A stretch of 64,000 nt of DNA, from assembly GCA_014529385.2 (NCBI GenBank), contig CM043959.1, positions 6,106,466 through 6,170,465 of the forward strand. The letters are read 5' to 3'. Position 1 is the first letter of the stretch; every line of letters starts with the position of its first letter. Position numbers and translations under genes: made by a program. The DNA is from Adiantum capillus-veneris. Taxonomy: Eukaryota > Streptophyta > Polypodiopsida > Polypodiales > Pteridaceae. The notes beneath the pieces were generated by a model. It was not told the origin of the DNA. It saw only the letters and a program-made list of their open reading frames with translations, and made no database searches. Positions 12,023-21,450 of the stretch are shown piece after piece.

Positions 12023-12949
12023 GTAGGTAGTGTTGTTCAATTTTTAAATTTTGTTTATGCTTTCTGTATTTTTGAGTTTGTTAAAGCTTCCTTAAGTTTA
12101 GTTTAGCCACATGTTTTTTCCTCACTAATGCATGCTCAATTTCGATCCTCGTATCTATATATCAAATAGACATGCATTTCTTTTCTCATAGTTTGGCAAT
12201 CAACCTATATCATGAAATAAAGGAAAATTGACTACGCTTGATTGAGAATAAGATGGGTGTCTCAAAGATGGTTCCACGGTTTAGAGACTAAATGGTCGAT
12301 ATTACTAGGTTGAATGGTGCAATCTGCAAACAACTACCAAAGTAGGTTAAGTTGCCAACCCTTTTGCTCGATTCAATTATCCTCTTTAGTAGCCCTTTGT
12401 CGTATATGGAGCACTATGGGACACACACAATGCTCATCAAGTTCCAAGCTGAGCTATTATTGGTGCCTATCAATTGGTTCTACTCATTTTCTCGTTTCAC
12501 CACAACAAAACCCAAGGCTACTGCAATCACAACCAACTAACCAAGTAACCAGCTGTGCTCCAAAATCTATCAGATTATGTACGGCAAAGGCACACGAAGC
12601 AAGACTAGTTATAATTAATCATACCAAGAGTCAAGGTATGGACTACCTTTCGCTCTCAGGATAGAAGAATCTCTCTCAAAATCACCAGGAATATGATCCC
12701 CATCAAACTCCTGCAGAGGAAGACCAAGTCTTACAATCTACTTCTATATAACGAGGTCTACAAGCTTGCAATAGTAGTACCTTATAATTGCACGCTGAGC
12801 TGATTCTCGAGCACGGATACTTTGTTATGCTGTCTTTGGCCAAACTGTAGACAAGAAGAAAAGTGACAATCAAAGCATGAAAAGCTGCGCAAGGAAAAGC
12901 TAGCTATTTTTGGTTTTTTCCTATTGATACCAGGCTATTGATCTGGACA
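12023..12949. other. no gene recognised
   Basis: An open stretch of 116 codons at 12314-12664 overlaps others in different frames and has no known motif. I do not call it a gene. Confidence 0.45.
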
Positions 12950-13265
12950 TACATGTCAACCAAGGCAGCGCCACATGCCTTCAAGAGGAAAGCATAGGTT
13001 ATTGCATCTAGAGAGATGCCCTCACTTCGCATTCGTTGAAAACAGTCCACAGCTTCTAGTTCAAAATGTTCACCAAGGTAATGCCAAGCACAAGTCCTTT
13101 TGTCAGCAGGCCCTGACTAACAATATCCTCGTGAATTTTGTTGCCCATATCAGCTTCTTGTGCAATGCAACATGCCTTAAAAATGAAAGAATTTTCATGT
13201 GGAGCGATGTCGTTGTTTCACATATGTTGAGAACAGCCTAGGGCTTCCTAGCCTGCCACATTTGG
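12950..13265 (-). pseudogene. PPR-repeat pseudogene, copy 1
   Basis: Minus strand. Translation across frames gives PPR repeats: CFQRMRSEGISLDAITYAFL followed by LKACG and VDMY-like blocks (about 13060-12960), and an IHE.IVSQGLLTKG block just upstream. PPR proteins bind organellar RNA, and such repeats are abundant in plants. This is only one or two repeats, with frameshifts and stops. It directly follows an LRR segment, the same arrangement as the second copy at 14390-15800. Confidence 0.65.
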
Positions 13266-13339
13266 CATACACGTATTGAGATCTGCCAAGCAAACCAAAC
13301 CAATGAGTACAAGTGTTGGGATGCAGCATTGAGTAACAA

Positions 13340-13975
13340 TCTACTTCTAAATCCTCTAGCAGCCTCAATTCCTCAAGCCCACTCGGAGCACACATCTCAG
13401 ACACATCACAAACTTTCAAGCTCATCAAGCTCAAAAGGGCTTGCAACCCAAACTTGACCTCCACGACCCCTGGACAATGATCGATGGTGAGACGCGTGAG
13501 GCTTGCAACTGCCCAACAGAGACATTCACTCTTTAAATCTTGTCTTAGCACCAAATCTGTAAATGCTCAAGAAAGTGCACTGAGGATGCAATTGCATCTC
13601 CAGGCTCCATGGAAAAGATGACAAAACTTAGCCTTAGCACCCGTAAGCCACTCAAGGTTGGCTTCATTAGTTCGACGTTTTAAAAAGGTCACTTGCCAAA
13701 TCCATGCCTTGCAGGGCTGGGCATCCCATCAATAAGTCTTTTCCCTCCACCAACAATTGTCTAGCTCACAAGAAGATTTAGAAATATTCTCATATAGGAA
13801 AACGGAGTCTTTTTCAATGTTTTTCATACAATGCATAACATCATGTGCTTCTGCCCCCAATCGTACCTAGCTTGGTATGTGGTGCCTCCCTCACAGAAGC
13901 TCATGATGTTGAAGTAAGTCACAATGTGGGAATTATTGTAAGCATTTGTCCAAAACTTCTTGTGGTTGTCGCGAC

Positions 13976-14068
<93 letters not shown>

Positions 14069-14270
14069 ATAGTACTCCAGACTATCGAAGCCCAATTTTT
14101 TCCAGAGCTGGGAGAGCAACAAGCCTAATCCCTTCCAGAAAGTATTCCTCCACATGAAGCTCCTACAAATGTGGCCAGCTGCAATTGTCCATGTCCTGTG
14201 AATTTCTAACACCTTTTCCCTCCAATTGAAACATCTGCAATCCTTTCATTCGTTTTGCAAGCTCCAAGCT
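13340..14270 (-). pseudogene. LRR (NLR-like) pseudogene segment, copy 1
   Basis: Minus strand. LRR pattern is clear at 13554-13345: LTRLTIDHCPGVVEVKFGLQ, then LLSLMSLKVCDVSEMC and LEELRLLEDLEVD. These are L..L.I..C units as found in the LRR domains of plant NLR resistance proteins, though no NB-ARC domain is present here. Upstream units (14212-13600) are interrupted by a long CT/GA microsatellite at 13978-14067 and by an extra stretch of about 200 bp (13763-13970) that copy 2 lacks. Stops and frameshifts make it a pseudogene. NLR origin is inferred from LRR style only. Confidence 0.6.
13978..14067 (+). repeat. (CT)n microsatellite, about 45 units
   Basis: An uninterrupted CT run of about 90 bp. 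The paralogous position in copy 2 (15608-15635, between GTCGCGACAC and TACTCCAGACTATCGAAGC) has only TTCTCTCTCTTCAG, so the unexpanded state is visible in the same window. Open reading frames of Ser-Leu or Arg-Glu repeats across it are not genes. Confidence 0.95.
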
Positions 14271-14389
14271 ACATGGCTTCTACACAAACGCTGCGACATA
14301 ATTAAGCATTTGCATGCAATATATTGAAGATGGAGTTGCCCAAATATCCAGGGATGACATATCTACCTTGTTCCTGTTGCTTATTTGTG

Positions 14390-15115
14390 ACATTACCTAG
14401 ATGTGTAGTTTTCAAAACAATTCAGAGCTTCTTGGCCTTGCCACATTTGCCATACATGTCGACCAAGGTAATACCAAGCACAACTTATTTTTTCAGAAGC
14501 CCCTGACTAACAATATGATCATGAATCTCGTTGCCCATATTAGCATCTTGCATTGTGCCATATGTCTTCAAGAGGAAAAGTGCCCTTACTTCACATCCTA
14601 AAAACAACGAGCTAGAGCTTCGTGGCCCTGTCCCTGTTATGCATATCCCATAATCAATGCATTTCAAGAGACGACATTCCGAAAACCCCAGCCTTCCTAG
14701 GCCTGCCACGTTTGGCATACATGTCAACCAAGGGAGTGCCAAGGATATTGTTTTCTCAACAGCCCCTGACTAACACTATCATCGTGAATTCTATTGCCCA
14801 TCTCAACGTCTTTTGAATTGCCACATGCCTTCGAGATGTAAGCATAGATGATTGCATCTAGAGCGATGCACTCAATTCGCATTAGCTGAAAACTGTCCAC
14901 GGCTTCTTGTACAGGATGTTGACCCAGGTAATGCTAATCACAACTCCTTTTGTCAGCAGTCCCTGACTAACAATATTCTCGTGAATTTTTTTGCCCATAT
15001 CAGCTTCTTGCATAGTGCAACATGTCTTAAAGACGAAAGCATAGGTGATTCCATGTGGAGCGATGTCTTGAGAATATCCCATGTTTTCCTGGTCTACCAC
15101 ATTTGGCATACATGT
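14390..15115 (-). pseudogene. PPR-repeat pseudogene, copy 2 (several repeats)
   Basis: Minus strand, the longest PPR relic in the window. Recognisable pieces from 5' to 3' (15110 down to 14390) are ITYAFVFKTCCTMQEADMGK, KIHENIVSQGLLTKG, SFQLMRIECIALDAIIYAY with LTSRRHVA, IHDDSVSQGLL, LVDMYAKRGR, a damaged GYA..G.GHEAL block, and EIHDHIVSQGLLKK. The IH..I..QGLL and DMYAK blocks are those of PLS-class plant PPR proteins, which edit or process organellar RNA. There are many frame changes and stops. It is fused upstream to an LRR segment with no visible start codon, splice site or promoter. Confidence 0.7.
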
Positions 15116-15119
15116 ACCG

Positions 15120-15800
15120 AGATCTTCCAAGCGAACCAAACTAGTGAGAGTACAAGTGCTGGTATGCAGCATTGAACAACAATCTACTTCTAAATCCTCT
15201 AGCAACCGCAATTCCTCAAGCGCACTTCAAGCACACATCTCGGACACATCACAAACTTTCAAGCTTGTCAAGCTCGGAAGGGCCTCCAACCCAAACTTGA
15301 CCTCCACGACCACTGGACAATGGCCAATGGTGAGATGCATGAGCCTTAGAAGCTGCCCAACAGTGACATTCACCTCTAAATCTTGTCACAATGCCAAATC
15401 TGCAGATGCTCGAGAGAGTGCGCTAAGGATGCAATTGCATCTTCAAGCTCCATGGAAAAGATGACAAAACTCTGCCTTAGCACCCGTAAGCCCCTCCAAG
15501 TTGGCTTCGTTACTTCGACGTTTTTTAAAAGGCCACTTGTCACACCCACGTCCTATAGGGTTGGGCATCCCATCAGTAAGTCTTTTCCCTCCACTAGAAA
15601 TTGTCTAGGTGTCGCGACACTTCTCTCTCTTCAGTGGTACTCCAGACTATCGAAGCACAATTTTTCAAAGATGGGAGAGCACCAAACCTAATCCCTTCCA
15701 GGAAGTATTCCCCCACATGAATCTCCTGCAAATGTGGCAAGCAACAAATTGTCCATGTCCTCTAAATTTCTAACACATGTACCCCAGTTGAAACATCCAC
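15120..15800 (-). pseudogene. LRR (NLR-like) pseudogene segment, copy 2
   Basis: Minus strand, paralogue of 13340-14270. Readable units include LPHLQEIHVGEYFLEGI-like near 15735-15690, MHLTIGHCPVVVEVKFGLEA near 15345-15280, LPSLTSLKVCDVSEMCA near 15285-15230 and LEELRLLEDLEVDCCSML near 15225-15170. The LRR frame runs on into the start of the PPR segment (TSLVRLEDLGTCMPNVVDQ). An in-frame stop (after SEMCA) and frameshifts are present. Identity with copy 1 is high enough to align by eye over about 750 bp. Confidence 0.65.
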
Positions 15801-15984
15801 AATCCTTTCATGTGTTTTGCAAGATCCAAGCTACATGCCTTCTACACAAAAGCTAGGACATAATTAAGCATCTGCACATGCCGTGGAGCAATATATTGAA
15901 GATGGAGCTACCCAAGTATCCAGGTACGACATATCTATCATGTTCCTAGTGCTTATTTGTGACATTACCTACACGTGTAGGTGC

Positions 15985-16095
15985 TGCACAAAAGCAAAAG
16001 GATCATTTTAGTCATAGCACTCTAGCCTTGGAAACACTCGTACAAAAGCATAAGGATCATTTTAGTCATAGCACTCCAACCTTCGAAACACTCAA
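15985..16095 (+). repeat. tandem duplication of about 51 bp
   Basis: Two adjacent units, 15989-16041 and 16042-16092, share GGATCATTTTAGTCATAGCA and end in GAAACACTC, with only a few differences. It lies between the pseudogene block and the GNAT gene. Confidence 0.8.
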
Positions 16096-16494
16096 AAGCC
16101 TGTGATGTTCAAGATGGCAAGTGAGGTTAAACCTGCCATCCACAATGCCACCAACTATCTACAATTTTTCATTCTTAACCACAGAATTAAAGATGCAATT
16201 ATATGCTACTACATTGCGAGGTTTTCAACAGAGGAAAAGCACCTACTTCAAAGTACTGCTGAATTGCGTTGCCGCTGCATGATAAATAAAGCGTCATCTC
16301 TGCATGATAAATTAAAAAAGCTGGCACAAGCCTGACGCATCAGATTTGATCAAGGGTAGTTTTGATCAAGGGCTATTGATGTGCCAAGTGGCTCACTCCA
16401 GGCTCAAGAAAATAGAAAATCGTCTTAGGCAGTAAATAAAATAAAATAAAAATATTGTCTGATCATAACGAGGATGCACAAGGTCCACGTGGCA

Positions 16495-16512
16495 GTGGCA
16501 CAATATATATCT
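16495..16512 (+). promoter_or_regulatory. putative TATA box of the GNAT gene
   Basis: CACAATATATATC at about 16499-16511 lies some 35-60 bp before the first in-frame ATG codons of the acetyltransferase at 16545 and 16572. Position fits a plant TATA box with a very short leader; inferred only. Confidence 0.35.
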
Positions 16513-16544
16513 TTGGGTGATGGCAAGGAACAAATGAGCTTCGA

Positions 16545-17416
16545 GTGATATGCAGCTGTCGTCGAGGCGACATGTCTACTTTGCGCATCACGAGCAGTTT
16601 TCCACTGCAGCAGTTTTACTCATCCAGCTCCAATAAGCTTTTTGTGAACCCATCACTGCGGTGTCGCAGTCGCAATGGTGGAAAAGCCAAGCTAATCACC
16701 TTTAGCTGCTCTGCATCCCCTAACTTGGGTCTAGAACAGAGAGCTTTACCGCCTGACGAGGTGAAAACCCTTGAAAATGACCACCCAAAGCCTGGAGTTC
16801 TTTTCAACGCACATGGCTGGACTGCACTTCGCGCCAATCACGATGACCTCGACATGCTCAAGAAGTTCTCCCAAGTGCAGGCTGAAGCTTTTCACGCCCC
16901 CTTTCCTTTCTTTGATGATTTCTTCTTTTCCGTCTTTAAGGTGAGATTATCTTCTACATCTGCCAGTTTGTAACACAAACCTGAACCGAGTCCATGAAAT
17001 AGGTTAACTGATCATTTAATTGTAATATGGCAAAGTCCCGACAGTCAGTGTTGTAGGATTTGCAGCGTAGTGAGTTTGGCTAAACAAATGAGTATTGTAC
17101 CCAGGGTGAAGTCTTGAGTAGTCTTTTGCACAAGATAAGACATGCTGGCCCAAAAAGGTGAGCCTACTCCTTTTTACTTTTCTGAAGCCCAAAGCAGTGA
17201 TTTCATGCACATTTTAATGTTCCAACTTCCATCCTTAGATGTTGATGGCAGGTTTGCTTGCTTAGTCGCAGTGCCAGACTACCTTCAAGGTGAAGAGACA
17301 AAGGTGGTTGGTGTGGTGGATGCCGCAGCCATGGCTGACCGACATGTTCTGAACTGTCTTCCTGGTGTTGATGAGTATTTGTATATCAGTGGAATGGCTG
17401 TCGATACTACATACAG
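16545..17416 (+). pseudogene. plastid-type GNAT acetyltransferase, first three exons only
   Basis: GCN5-related N-acetyltransferase, which would transfer acetyl from acetyl-CoA to protein or small amines, probably in plastids. Exon 1 (16545-16940, phase 0, donor GTGAGA) carries a Ser/Arg-rich N-terminus like a transit peptide, then VQAEAFHAPFPFFDDFFF. Exon 2 (17105-17157) reads GEVLSSLLHKIRHAGPK. Exon 3 (17252-17416) reads FACLVAVPDYLQGEETKVVG and ends at LYISGMAVDTTYR, in frame across both junctions. From memory of plant plastid GNATs, the next exon should carry the acetyl-CoA loop (R.x.G.A/G) and about 70 more residues. None was recognised in the next 3 kb, which is microsatellite and repeat DNA. 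It is either truncated or has a long repeat-filled intron beyond what I can follow. ATG 16572 is an alternative start. Confidence 0.65.
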
Positions 17417-17550
17417 GTATGGTCAAGTATTCAGGAAGATTGAAATTCACTAGGTGTGGACTAAGCCAAGAGGCTTTGCAATGAAAGAAAATATTGAGAT
17501 TTAATGGGCTATGGTTTGGGTGCAATGTGCATCTATGTAATAGTGAGATG

Positions 17551-17589
17551 GAGAGAGAAGAAGAAGAAAAAGAAGAAGAAGAAGAAGAC
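17551..17589 (+). repeat. (GAA)n microsatellite
   Basis: Purine run of GAA units with small interruptions, just downstream of the last recognised GNAT exon. Confidence 0.9.
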
Positions 17590-17790
17590 GACAAGCTTTA
17601 ACTGCGTAGGAACAATCCCAAGGGCCTTGAAAATCTATTCAAGGGGTGTTGAACTCAAGATCTGCTACAGAAGAGGGAAATGGGAATCCAATCTACCTCA
17701 CTTAGTGAAACTGTATATATGTATTTCATGTACTTATGTACTTATATGTACACACACACTCACAATTATATGGTGTTACTTGTGGTGCTG

Positions 17791-17794
<4 letters not shown>

Positions 17795-17877
<83 letters not shown>
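17795..17877 (+). repeat. (GA)n microsatellite, about 41 units
   Basis: An uninterrupted GA run of about 83 bp. Open frames across it (Arg-Glu or Ser-Leu repeats) are artefacts of the repeat. Confidence 0.95.
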
Positions 17878-17878
<1 letters not shown>

Positions 17879-17879
17879 C

Positions 17880-18990
17880 AAACCCTAATGCTACTGTCAC
17901 TGACCTAACGAGGCACTGTTTCTCGCGCGTGCTTGACCTTTGCTGCACCGCAAGTGGCGATCAACCCCCCATGACTACCAGAACAAGAAGACCCGTACAA
18001 TGATGAGAAGCTGTATTTAGTCGATACAAGGTGAAGACTACTGCGTGAATGTCACGTGACACATCCAACCCTATGTGTCCGTGGACAAGCTACATCATGA
18101 CATTTGTGTGTACTAGCAACCACGTCAACGATTTGTGACAGAGTAATCTGCATCTGAACAACTCTAGACAAGCGCGAAAGAAGTGACTGTCTTGCCCAGG
18201 CCCAAGCCGACCGTGCAGCTCGAAGGGCTACATCCTCTGTCCAAGAATCCTCATGTACAAATACATAACAAGGAGGGCTCTGGGTGTCAGCAAACAAATG
18301 CACCACAATGTGCCTGCAACCTACTGCATCTACTGCATCTGGTGGTGTTACCCTGAACTTGGCCAGAGGCCAAAGTGTCTACACCAGATGTGTCACCCCT
18401 AAGTCCCCTGTGTGGTGTGTGAGAACTCAGTAGCCTAAGTGTGGAGCCTGTCAAGAACAGCGTGCTGGGTCCACTCTGTGAGATCCCTACCGCACAATGG
18501 GAAGGAGAAACCCACCGCTGTGTCCAAAGCCTCAATGCCTCTAGTTGCTAGAAAGAGGACATGGACTCGAAAGCAAGCCGCCTCCAGGTTAGGAGAAGAG
18601 TCACCCAGAAACCGAGTGAAACTGTAGTCGAAGAAGTCCTAGCGTCTGCGAATATCAAAGCTAGATAAATTTTGAGGGACTGCTGCAAAAGGAGAAGTCT
18701 GCACCAAGAAAGGTGGCCTCAAGTGGGACCGTCCCTCTCGAGCCACACGGCTCGTGGCGAAAGCACTACCAAGAGATCGCCTCGCTGCAGACGCGTGGCC
18801 AGTCCCCAACGCCCGAGGAGGAGAGGTGGAGGGGTCCGGAGATGAGGCTGTGTGCCTTACCGGGGAGAGAGGAGGGACGAGAGGCGAAGGTGGAGGTGGG
18901 GGAGGGGGAGGAGACGGGGGAGGCGGAGTGGCTGCGGCTGAGGGAGGAGGGGGTGGAGGTGGAGAAACTGAAGTGGACGGGGCCTCCTTA
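17880..18990. other. no gene recognised; G-rich towards the end
   Basis: No supported gene. A piece of about 55 bp at 18048-18105 recurs at 21392-21450. The 18870-18985 stretch is GGA/GGT-rich simple sequence. Minus-strand open frames at 18052-18306 and 18287-18535 may belong to the decayed element whose DUF4283-like region lies to the right, but no motif supports this. Confidence 0.4.
18048..18105 (+). repeat. dispersed repeat, copy 1
   Basis: Starts near GTCACGTG and contains AACCCTATGTG and GGACAAGCTAC. A diverged copy is at 21392-21450. Origin unknown. Confidence 0.6.
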
Positions 18991-19660
18991 AGCTGGTCCT
19001 GCTGAAGGGGGTCAAACCTGAATACTCAACGCTCTGGTGGAACCAACCCCGACTCACCCGAGGTAGTAGCATGACCTTCGAGAGGGTGTGGGTGTCCCGA
19101 ACCAAAACACGTACTTAGGGGATGCCGGCCGCCTTGGCAGCTACTGAGGCTGTCATGCGAGGTGTCTCCAGGAGAGTCCCAATCTTCGAGCCTATCCTAG
19201 ACAAAAGTGATAGGTACTTCCTCCTCAAACAAGGAAAACAGACGGAGATGGGGAGGTCTGTCTCCTCTACCAGAACATCTGTAACTGGATCAAAACCATG
19301 TCTCCACTGTCAAAAGTGGGCTCGAATTGCTCGGATGGCCAAGGGGCTCATCGCGATGACCTTGGACGCCATCTTGGAAGTCTCAAACTCTATCTGATAG
19401 TAGCTGTGTCCGAGGAACTGAACATCCAAGATCTTGCCCACCTCTGCGAGAAGGCGGGCTTGGAGAAGATCACGTACTTCTCTGCTGGGTTTGGTGCCAA
19501 GAATCTTGCAGATGCCGGAAGTCGCCTGAAGGCGTTCCACCTCTGCGGCTAGGCTTGCTTGCTTTGTCGGTGTGAGCAAGTCGAATGATGGGCTCAGCGG
19601 AGTCGGGCGAGGGTACTTCATCAGAGTTCCTCTGTGGCGGAGCTTGAGCCTCCATTTGTG
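18990..19660 (-). pseudogene. DUF4283-like domain remnant (retroelement ORF1-like)
   Basis: Minus strand. A continuous stretch reads EVGKILDVQFLGHSYYQIEF then ETSKMASKVIAMSPLAI (about 19450-19340), followed in shifted frames by PVTDVLVEETDLPISVCFP, LSRIGSKIGTLLETP and VRVLVRDTHT (about 19290-19085). The layout (beta strands, then a FP.L block, then L..I.S..G..L..T.., then a V.VE-type end) resembles DUF4283, a domain found in plant LINE ORF1 proteins and some host genes. The upstream part of the same open frame (19945-19660) is Pro-rich because it crosses a poly-G tract and may not be coding. Assignment is by pattern only. Confidence 0.4.
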
Positions 19661-20051
19661 TCTGCTGCTAACAAAAGAGCGGTAGGGATGAGGGCCAGGC
19701 CCAGCCTTGCTGAAGATAGCCCACTGAACCACGAATGCGCAGCAAGGCGAATCCTTCGAGAGTAACCGAGGAAGGGGGGGGGAGAGGGGATCTTGACTAA
19801 GGGCTGTGAGGCATGCAGCCGGGGGGGGGGGGGGGGGACAATTGTGCGGGGGTTGGGGGTAGCGAGCGAAAGGGAGTGGCGGCAATAGCGAAAAAACAGG
19901 AGGTGGGGGCAGCCCGTAGCAGTGACAGCGCACAGCAGGCCACACGCAACAGGGAGGGAGGGCGAGAAGTGTAGGCGAAGGGGAGGCGCGTTAGCAACAG
20001 CGAGCTCTGGCAGGTTCTAATGTCAATCTACTTAATCGGCTTGTCTGTTTT
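19661..20051. other. GC-rich spacer with poly-G tract
   Basis: Contains a poly-G run at about 19820-19838 and GGGAGG-rich sequence. No gene supported. It abuts the truncated left end of an LTR fragment. Confidence 0.5.
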
Positions 20052-20249
20052 CTTCCGGGCCGGTTGTACTTTGCTCAAAGATTAATATAAAAGAAATACC
20101 GAAAGGGGCGCTAGTCTTTGGGGAAAGTATCTCTTGGCACAGAACTATGCCGGGCCGTGTCGACTCTTTGTTGATTTGTGAAGTGTTTTGAAGTAAATCT
20201 CTACTGTTTCGCGGTAGAATCTTGACTTGGGGTGTCCGAGTTTGTTACA
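20052..20249 (+). repeat. truncated LTR fragment, plus orientation
   Basis: About 198 bp of the 3' half of a Ty3-family LTR, in opposite orientation to element B's LTR next to it. It contains TTAATATAAAAGAAATACCG and the conserved GGGGCGC...TTTGGGG core and ends in GTTTGTTACA. Its 5' part is missing. No primer-binding site follows; instead a 56-bp sliver of element C gag (20250-20305) separates it from element B. Confidence 0.8.
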
Positions 20250-20305
20250 CTCAGGTCTTTCTTCAGTTTGTCCTCGTTGTGCCTTTTTGGGGCACTTTGC
20301 AGAGA
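20250..20305 (-). pseudogene. element C gag sliver after the zinc knuckle
   Basis: 56 bp matching the gag region just after the zinc knuckle. The sequence CTTTTTGGGGCACTTTGCAG also occurs in D gag near 59875. It is the continuation of the C gag cut at 28679 by element B. Confidence 0.7.
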
Positions 20306-20921
20306 TGTAACAAACTTGGGCACCCGAAGTCTAGAATCTGTCGCGACATGAGAGAGAATCACTGAAAATACTTCACAAATTTAAAGTCACAGTTCAATTC
20401 GGTTGACACGGCCCGGCATAGTTCCGTGCCCAGAGAGATTGGCCCCAAAGGCTGGCGTCCCTTTCGATATCTCTGCTTTATTAATCTTTGAGCAAAGTAC
20501 AACTCCGGAAGGGTCCTTTGCTCTCAGACTTTGCGTCCAGATGCCTTGAGAAGTGAGGCCTTCGGGCTCTTTTTTTCTTACAAAGGGTTGCTAAAAGCAG
20601 AGCCCCAAAAGCAGTTAAACTCAAAAGCAATTGGTTCTTAAAGCAATGATCCCAAAAGCAACTTGTTCCAAAAAGCAATTGTTTCCAAAATCTGCCAGCA
20701 AAAAGCACCAGCGTGATTTACAGAAACCCGTACAACTGCCACGTCAGCACAAAACGCAAAAATCTGTACGGTATGCCACGTCATCATGCCAGTGCGAAAT
20801 CTGGATGTTTGTACAATTTTGCCATGTCATCACGCAGTACAGCATGCAACGTCACCATGTTGCCACGCCATCTGTCCGTACTACTATCCGGGCAGTCCTA
20901 CCACGTCATCATTTTGTGACA
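20306..20921 (-). repeat. element B 3' LTR (616 bp)
   Basis: Begins TGTAACAAACTTGG and ends CATTTTGTGACA as read on the plus strand. It is followed at 20922 by the polypurine tract, which identifies it as the 3' LTR of a minus-strand element. Confidence 0.85.
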
Positions 20922-20938
20922 TACCCCCCTCTTGAAAG
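20922..20938 (-). other. element B polypurine tract
   Basis: On the minus strand CTTTCAAGAGGGGGGTA directly precedes TGTCAC of the LTR. The same tract, with small changes, is next to the 3' LTRs of D (36251), H (53641) and Y (43522). It primes plus-strand DNA synthesis. Confidence 0.85.
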
Positions 20939-21391
20939 AATTGTAATTGCCCTCGATTACACCTGCAAAACAGACAGAGGCCATAAACCAATTTAGTAGA
21001 CATTGACTCTTAAGTAGTGACGCACTAGACACGATACCTCTAGTACTTGTACAAAGACGACACTCACATCACTGCACATGACATCACAGGACATCATATG
21101 ACAATCAATCACAGAAACATTCATTCCAAATCTCAGACCATGACTTCCATCAACGTATTTAGTAACCACATCTAGATCCATTCCGGACCTCACCGATGTC
21201 AGAGTAACTAATCCCTCATTGCGATCGTGTCTATAGAGATTTTCGACTCAAGCACTGTCGTGTGCAAGTAGTCCTTTGCCTCAAGCATTGTCATGTGCGA
21301 GAATTATTTCCGGGGATCCCAATCCATCACTAAGTTCATAGTGAACACAGTGGTCCAATCATTGACTTCCAACTGTGTGGCCATCTCATCC
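20939..21391 (-). other. element B 3' internal non-coding region
   Basis: Matches the region between polypurine tract and integrase gene in D (36268-36850) and H (53658-54260), including a short GGACATCACA-type tandem at 21065-21100. The integrase gene that should follow is missing. Confidence 0.7.
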
Positions 21392-21450
21392 CGTAGGTGT
21401 CACGCGCACATCTAACCCTATGTGCATGTGGACAAGCTACTTCATGACAA
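21392..21450 (+). repeat. dispersed repeat, copy 2
   Basis: Diverged copy of 18048-18105, ending at the left LTR of element F. Confidence 0.6.

Noticed and set aside
12314-12664. 116-codon open frame as a gene
   Set aside because: No recognisable domain, overlapping frames of similar length, no splice or promoter context.
13824-14212. Open frames of Arg-Glu or Ser-Leu repeats
   Set aside because: They exist only because a (CT)n/(GA)n microsatellite has no stop codons.
17504-18003. Open frames crossing (GAA)n and (GA)n
   Set aside because: Simple-sequence artefacts without a conserved domain.
19661-19945. Pro-rich N-terminal extension of the 211-codon frame
   Set aside because: It translates a poly-G/poly-C tract; no support for coding beyond the DUF4283-like part.
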